This document shows, piece after piece, positions 61,912-64,000 of a stretch of 64,000 bases of DNA (positions within the stretch are counted from its first letter, which is position 1; each line of letters begins with the position of its first letter). The notes below the pieces were generated by a model. The model searched no databases. It saw nothing but the letters and a program-made list of their open reading frames with translations, and had not been told where the DNA came from. The stretch comes from Marivita geojedonensis. Lineage in GTDB: Bacteria; Pseudomonadota; Alphaproteobacteria; Rhodobacterales; Rhodobacteraceae. The position numbers and the translations under genes are program-made. The stretch spans positions 1 to 64,000 of the forward strand of contig NZ_JFKC01000018.1 in the NCBI RefSeq assembly GCF_002115805.1. Reading direction: 5' to 3'.

Positions 61912-63597
61912 ATGGCATTGGATGAACGCAAAGGTGTCTGGAAATCCGGACGCGGCAAAGGACGCAAGACGCCGAAGGGCCGTCAGTTCACCGATGAGGC
62001 GCTGGCCGAAGTGCAGGCGCTGCTGGGTGACCGTCCGCGCCGCCGCGATCTTCTGATCGAATTCCTGCACCTGATCCAGGATGCCAACGGCCACCTGAGC
62101 GCGGCACATCTGCGTTCGCTGGCCGAGGAAATGCGCCTCAGCATGGCCGAGGTCTATGAGGTCGCCACCTTCTATGCCCATTTCGATGTGGTCAAAGAGG
62201 ACGAAACCCCGCCGCCCGCGCTGACCATCCGGGTCTGCGACTCGCTCTCCTGCGAACTGGCGGGCGCGCAACAGTTGATGGCGGCGCTGGAAGAGGGGCT
62301 TGACCCTGCAGAGGTGCGTGTTGTCCGCGCCCCCTGCATGGGCCGCTGCGACACCGCCCCGGTGCTGGAGCTGGGTCACAACAACATCGACCATGCGACC
62401 CCGGAAAAGGTGCAGGCCGCCATCGCCGCAGGTGACACACATGCCCACATCCCCGACTATCAGGATCTGAACGCCTACCTGAAAACCGGCGGCTATTCCG
62501 CGCTGACCGATCTGCGCGCCAATGGCAACTGGGAGGAGGTACAGCAACAGATGCTCGCCTCCGGTCTGCGCGGTCTTGGCGGCGCGGGCTTTCCGTCGGG
62601 AAAGAAATGGGGCTTCGTACGCGCCAATCCCGGCCCGCGCTATCTGGCAGTGAACGGGGACGAGGGCGAACCGGGCACGTTCAAGGACCGCTTCTACCTC
62701 GAACGCGTGCCGCATCTATTCCTCGAAGGCATGCTGATCGCCGCCTGGGCGGTCGAGGCCGAGACCTGCTTCATCTACATGCGCGACGAATACCCGGCCG
62801 TTCTCGAAATTCTGCGCCGGGAAATCGCCGCCTTGGAGGCCACCGGCATGGTCGCCCCCGGCTATATCGACCTGCGCCGTGGGGCGGGGGCCTATATCTG
62901 CGGCGAAGAATCCGCGATGATCGAATCCATCGAAGGCAAACGCGGCATGCCCCGCCACCGTCCGCCGTTCGTGGCGCAGGTTGGCATCTTCAACCGGCCC
63001 ACCTTGGTGCACAACGTGGAAACCCTCTATTGGGTCGCCCGCGTCTGCCGGGAAGGCCCGGAGTGCCTGAACACGACCGAAAAAAACGGCCGCACCGGCC
63101 TGCGGTCGTACTCGGTGTCGGGCCGTGTCGCCAATCCGGGCGTCTACCTTCTCCCCGCCGGCAGCACGATCACCGACATCATCGAAGCCGCTGGTGGCAT
63201 GGCCGAGGGCCACAGCTTCAAGGCCTACCAACCCGGTGGCCCGTCCTCCGGCATCCTGCCCGCGACGATGAACGACATCCCCCTCGATTTCGACACGCTG
63301 CAACCGCACGGATCGTTCATCGGCTCCGCCGCCGTGGTCGTGCTGTCTGACAAAGACAGCGCCCGAGATGCCGCGCTCAACATGCTGCGCTTCTTCGAGG
63401 ACGAATCCTGCGGTCAGTGCACTCCCTGCCGCGTGGGCTGTGAAAAGGCAGTGAAACTGATGCAGGCCGAGCATTGGAACCAGCCGCTGCTCGAGGAACT
63501 CTGCACCGCAATGGCCGATGCGTCGATCTGCGGGCTGGGGCAGGCGGCGCCGAACCCCATCCGCCTGACGATGAAGCATTTCCCCGACGAGGTCTGA
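61912..63597 (+). CDS. Fused NuoE-NuoF (formate-dehydrogenase FdsB-type) NADH:acceptor subunit
   Basis: About 561 aa from the ATG at 61912. Residues 1-150 are NuoE-like with the [2Fe-2S] Cys pattern IRVCDSLSCELAG ... RAPCMGRCD. Residues 190-545 are NuoF-like: GLGGAGFPSGKKW and NGDEGEPGTFKDR for NADH/FMN, RGAGAYICGEESAMIESIEG, and [4Fe-4S] in DESCGQCTPCRVGCEK plus SICGLGQAAPNP. Such fusions pass electrons between NADH and a partner such as a molybdenum formate dehydrogenase. No catalytic subunit is next to it: ftsY follows. Partner must lie elsewhere. Confidence 0.88.
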   Translation: MALDERKGVWKSGRGKGRKTPKGRQFTDEALAEVQALLGDRPRRRDLLIEFLHLIQDANGHLSAAHLRSLAEEMRLSMAEVYEVATFYAHFDVVKEDETPPPALTIRVCDSLSCELAGAQQLMAALEEGLDPAEVRVVRAPCMGRCDTAPVLELGHNNIDHATPEKVQAAIAAGDTHAHIPDYQDLNAYLKTGGYSALTDLRANGNWEEVQQQMLASGLRGLGGAGFPSGKKWGFVRANPGPRYLAVNGDEGEPGTFKDRFYLERVPHLFLEGMLIAAWAVEAETCFIYMRDEYPAVLEILRREIAALEATGMVAPGYIDLRRGAGAYICGEESAMIESIEGKRGMPRHRPPFVAQVGIFNRPTLVHNVETLYWVARVCREGPECLNTTEKNGRTGLRSYSVSGRVANPGVYLLPAGSTITDIIEAAGGMAEGHSFKAYQPGGPSSGILPATMNDIPLDFDTLQPHGSFIGSAAVVVLSDKDSARDAALNMLRFFEDESCGQCTPCRVGCEKAVKLMQAEHWNQPLLEELCTAMADASICGLGQAAPNPIRLTMKHFPDEV

Positions 63598-63660
63598 GCC
63601 TTCCATCTTGCCCGGATAAGGACTAGGTGAAGGGGAACGACGCAGACACGGACGGTCCCC

Positions 63661-64000
63661 ATGTCCTTTTTCGGCAAGCTGAAATCCAAGCTCTTCAAAT
63701 CCTCGTCCAAGCTGGATGAGGGGTTGGACGCCATCGTTTCCGACGGTGGCGAGGAAACCCCAACCCCCGAAGCGCCGCCCCCCAGCGACCCGAGGCCGCC
63801 ATCTCCGCCAGCGCCGCAAACGCCGCCGTCGGACGTGCCCGCACCCCCAACCCCGGAAGAGGTGCCAGAACCGGCTACCCCTGAACCGGACCTGCCGGAA
63901 CCCGACGCGCCCGCCGAGGTGCCGCAGCCCGATCTGCCGGAGACCGAGCCGGAAGCACCGCAGGAAATCCCGCAGCCCGACCTGCCGCAGGACACTCCGC
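63661..64000 (+). CDS. ftsY: Signal recognition particle receptor FtsY, N-terminal part
   Basis: The first 113 codons are visible before the window ends. MSFFGKLKSKLFKSSSKLDE is the amphipathic membrane-targeting start seen in FtsY of Rhodobacterales. Residues 25-113 are a Pro/Glu/Asp-rich linker with imperfect repeats of PQPDLPE. The NG GTPase domain should follow outside the window. It docks ribosome-SRP complexes at the membrane. Function is inferred from the N-terminus. Confidence 0.8.
   Translation, partial: MSFFGKLKSKLFKSSSKLDEGLDAIVSDGGEETPTPEAPPPSDPRPPSPPAPQTPPSDVPAPPTPEEVPEPATPEPDLPEPDAPAEVPQPDLPETEPEAPQEIPQPDLPQDTP

Noticed and set aside
1-64000. CRISPR array
   Set aside because: No regularly spaced direct repeats of 25-40 bp were found; the repeats present are palindromes or two-copy tandems.

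Overview
The window looks like the chromosome of a marine Roseobacter-group alphaproteobacterium (Rhodobacterales). The case rests on high-GC codon use, a pcm-tolC-PopZ-like-DUF6280-efp neighbourhood, a DUF1127 protein, a Bax-inhibitor-1 family protein, a bufferin-type cluster and many class III aminotransferase, TRAP and TAXI genes. No rRNA genes, CRISPR array or plasmid replication genes were seen.

Left edge (1-986): an AT-richer stretch with the end of an EamA-type exporter and a gene-free region full of short direct and inverted repeats. Genomic island (about 987-23514): a 50-bp perfect direct repeat made of the 3' part of a tRNA-Cys(GCA) gene lies at both ends. The intact tRNA sits at the right end beside a degenerate-looking tyrosine recombinase and a small winged-helix gene. 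The cargo is a coherent catabolic set. A leftward block holds a succinate-semialdehyde-type dehydrogenase, an AhpD-like protein, an FMN glutamate-synthase-like protein and two class III aminotransferases. A rightward block holds a PuuR-like HTH-cupin regulator, a TAXI-TRAP transporter, a universal stress protein, a nitrilase-family amidase, a 920-aa Orn/Lys/Arg-type decarboxylase, an ATP-grasp ligase, a C45 N-terminal-nucleophile hydrolase, a broken IS6-family transposase and a DadA-like oxidase. The set suggests import and breakdown (or transient acylation) of an amino acid, polyamine or related conjugate. The decarboxylase/ATP-grasp/C45 trio is the best candidate for an undescribed pathway.

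Core segment (23.7-34.3 kb): pcm, tolC-type channel, PopZ-like acidic protein, DUF6280 protein, elongation factor P, an array of palindromes, ygfZ, a bufferin RiPP operon (precursor, MNIO enzyme, partner protein, DoxX) and thrS.

Central segment (34.5-47.5 kb): a small conserved protein behind a CtrA-type box, an MFS transporter, then a probable LacI-controlled regulon: a HisD-family dehydrogenase, SnoaL-like proteins, a VOC protein, an SDR, the LacI regulator and a double cupin. Two matching dyads (TTTGCA-N6-TGCAAA core) stand before the HisD-like gene and before the SDR-lacI operon. Small accessory genes follow (GNAT, SpoIIAA-like, DUF1272, cupin, S41-like).

Right segment (47.5-64 kb): fau-mgtE, guanine deaminase, a YHYH-domain protein, rpmG, RNase P RNA, a MetE-like protein with a hydrolase, an 8-oxoguanine-deaminase-type amidohydrolase, a hisN-type phosphatase, an XRE regulator, a quinone oxidoreductase, LysR, DUF1127, a Bax-inhibitor-1 protein, a fused NuoE-NuoF/FdsB-type protein and the start of ftsY.
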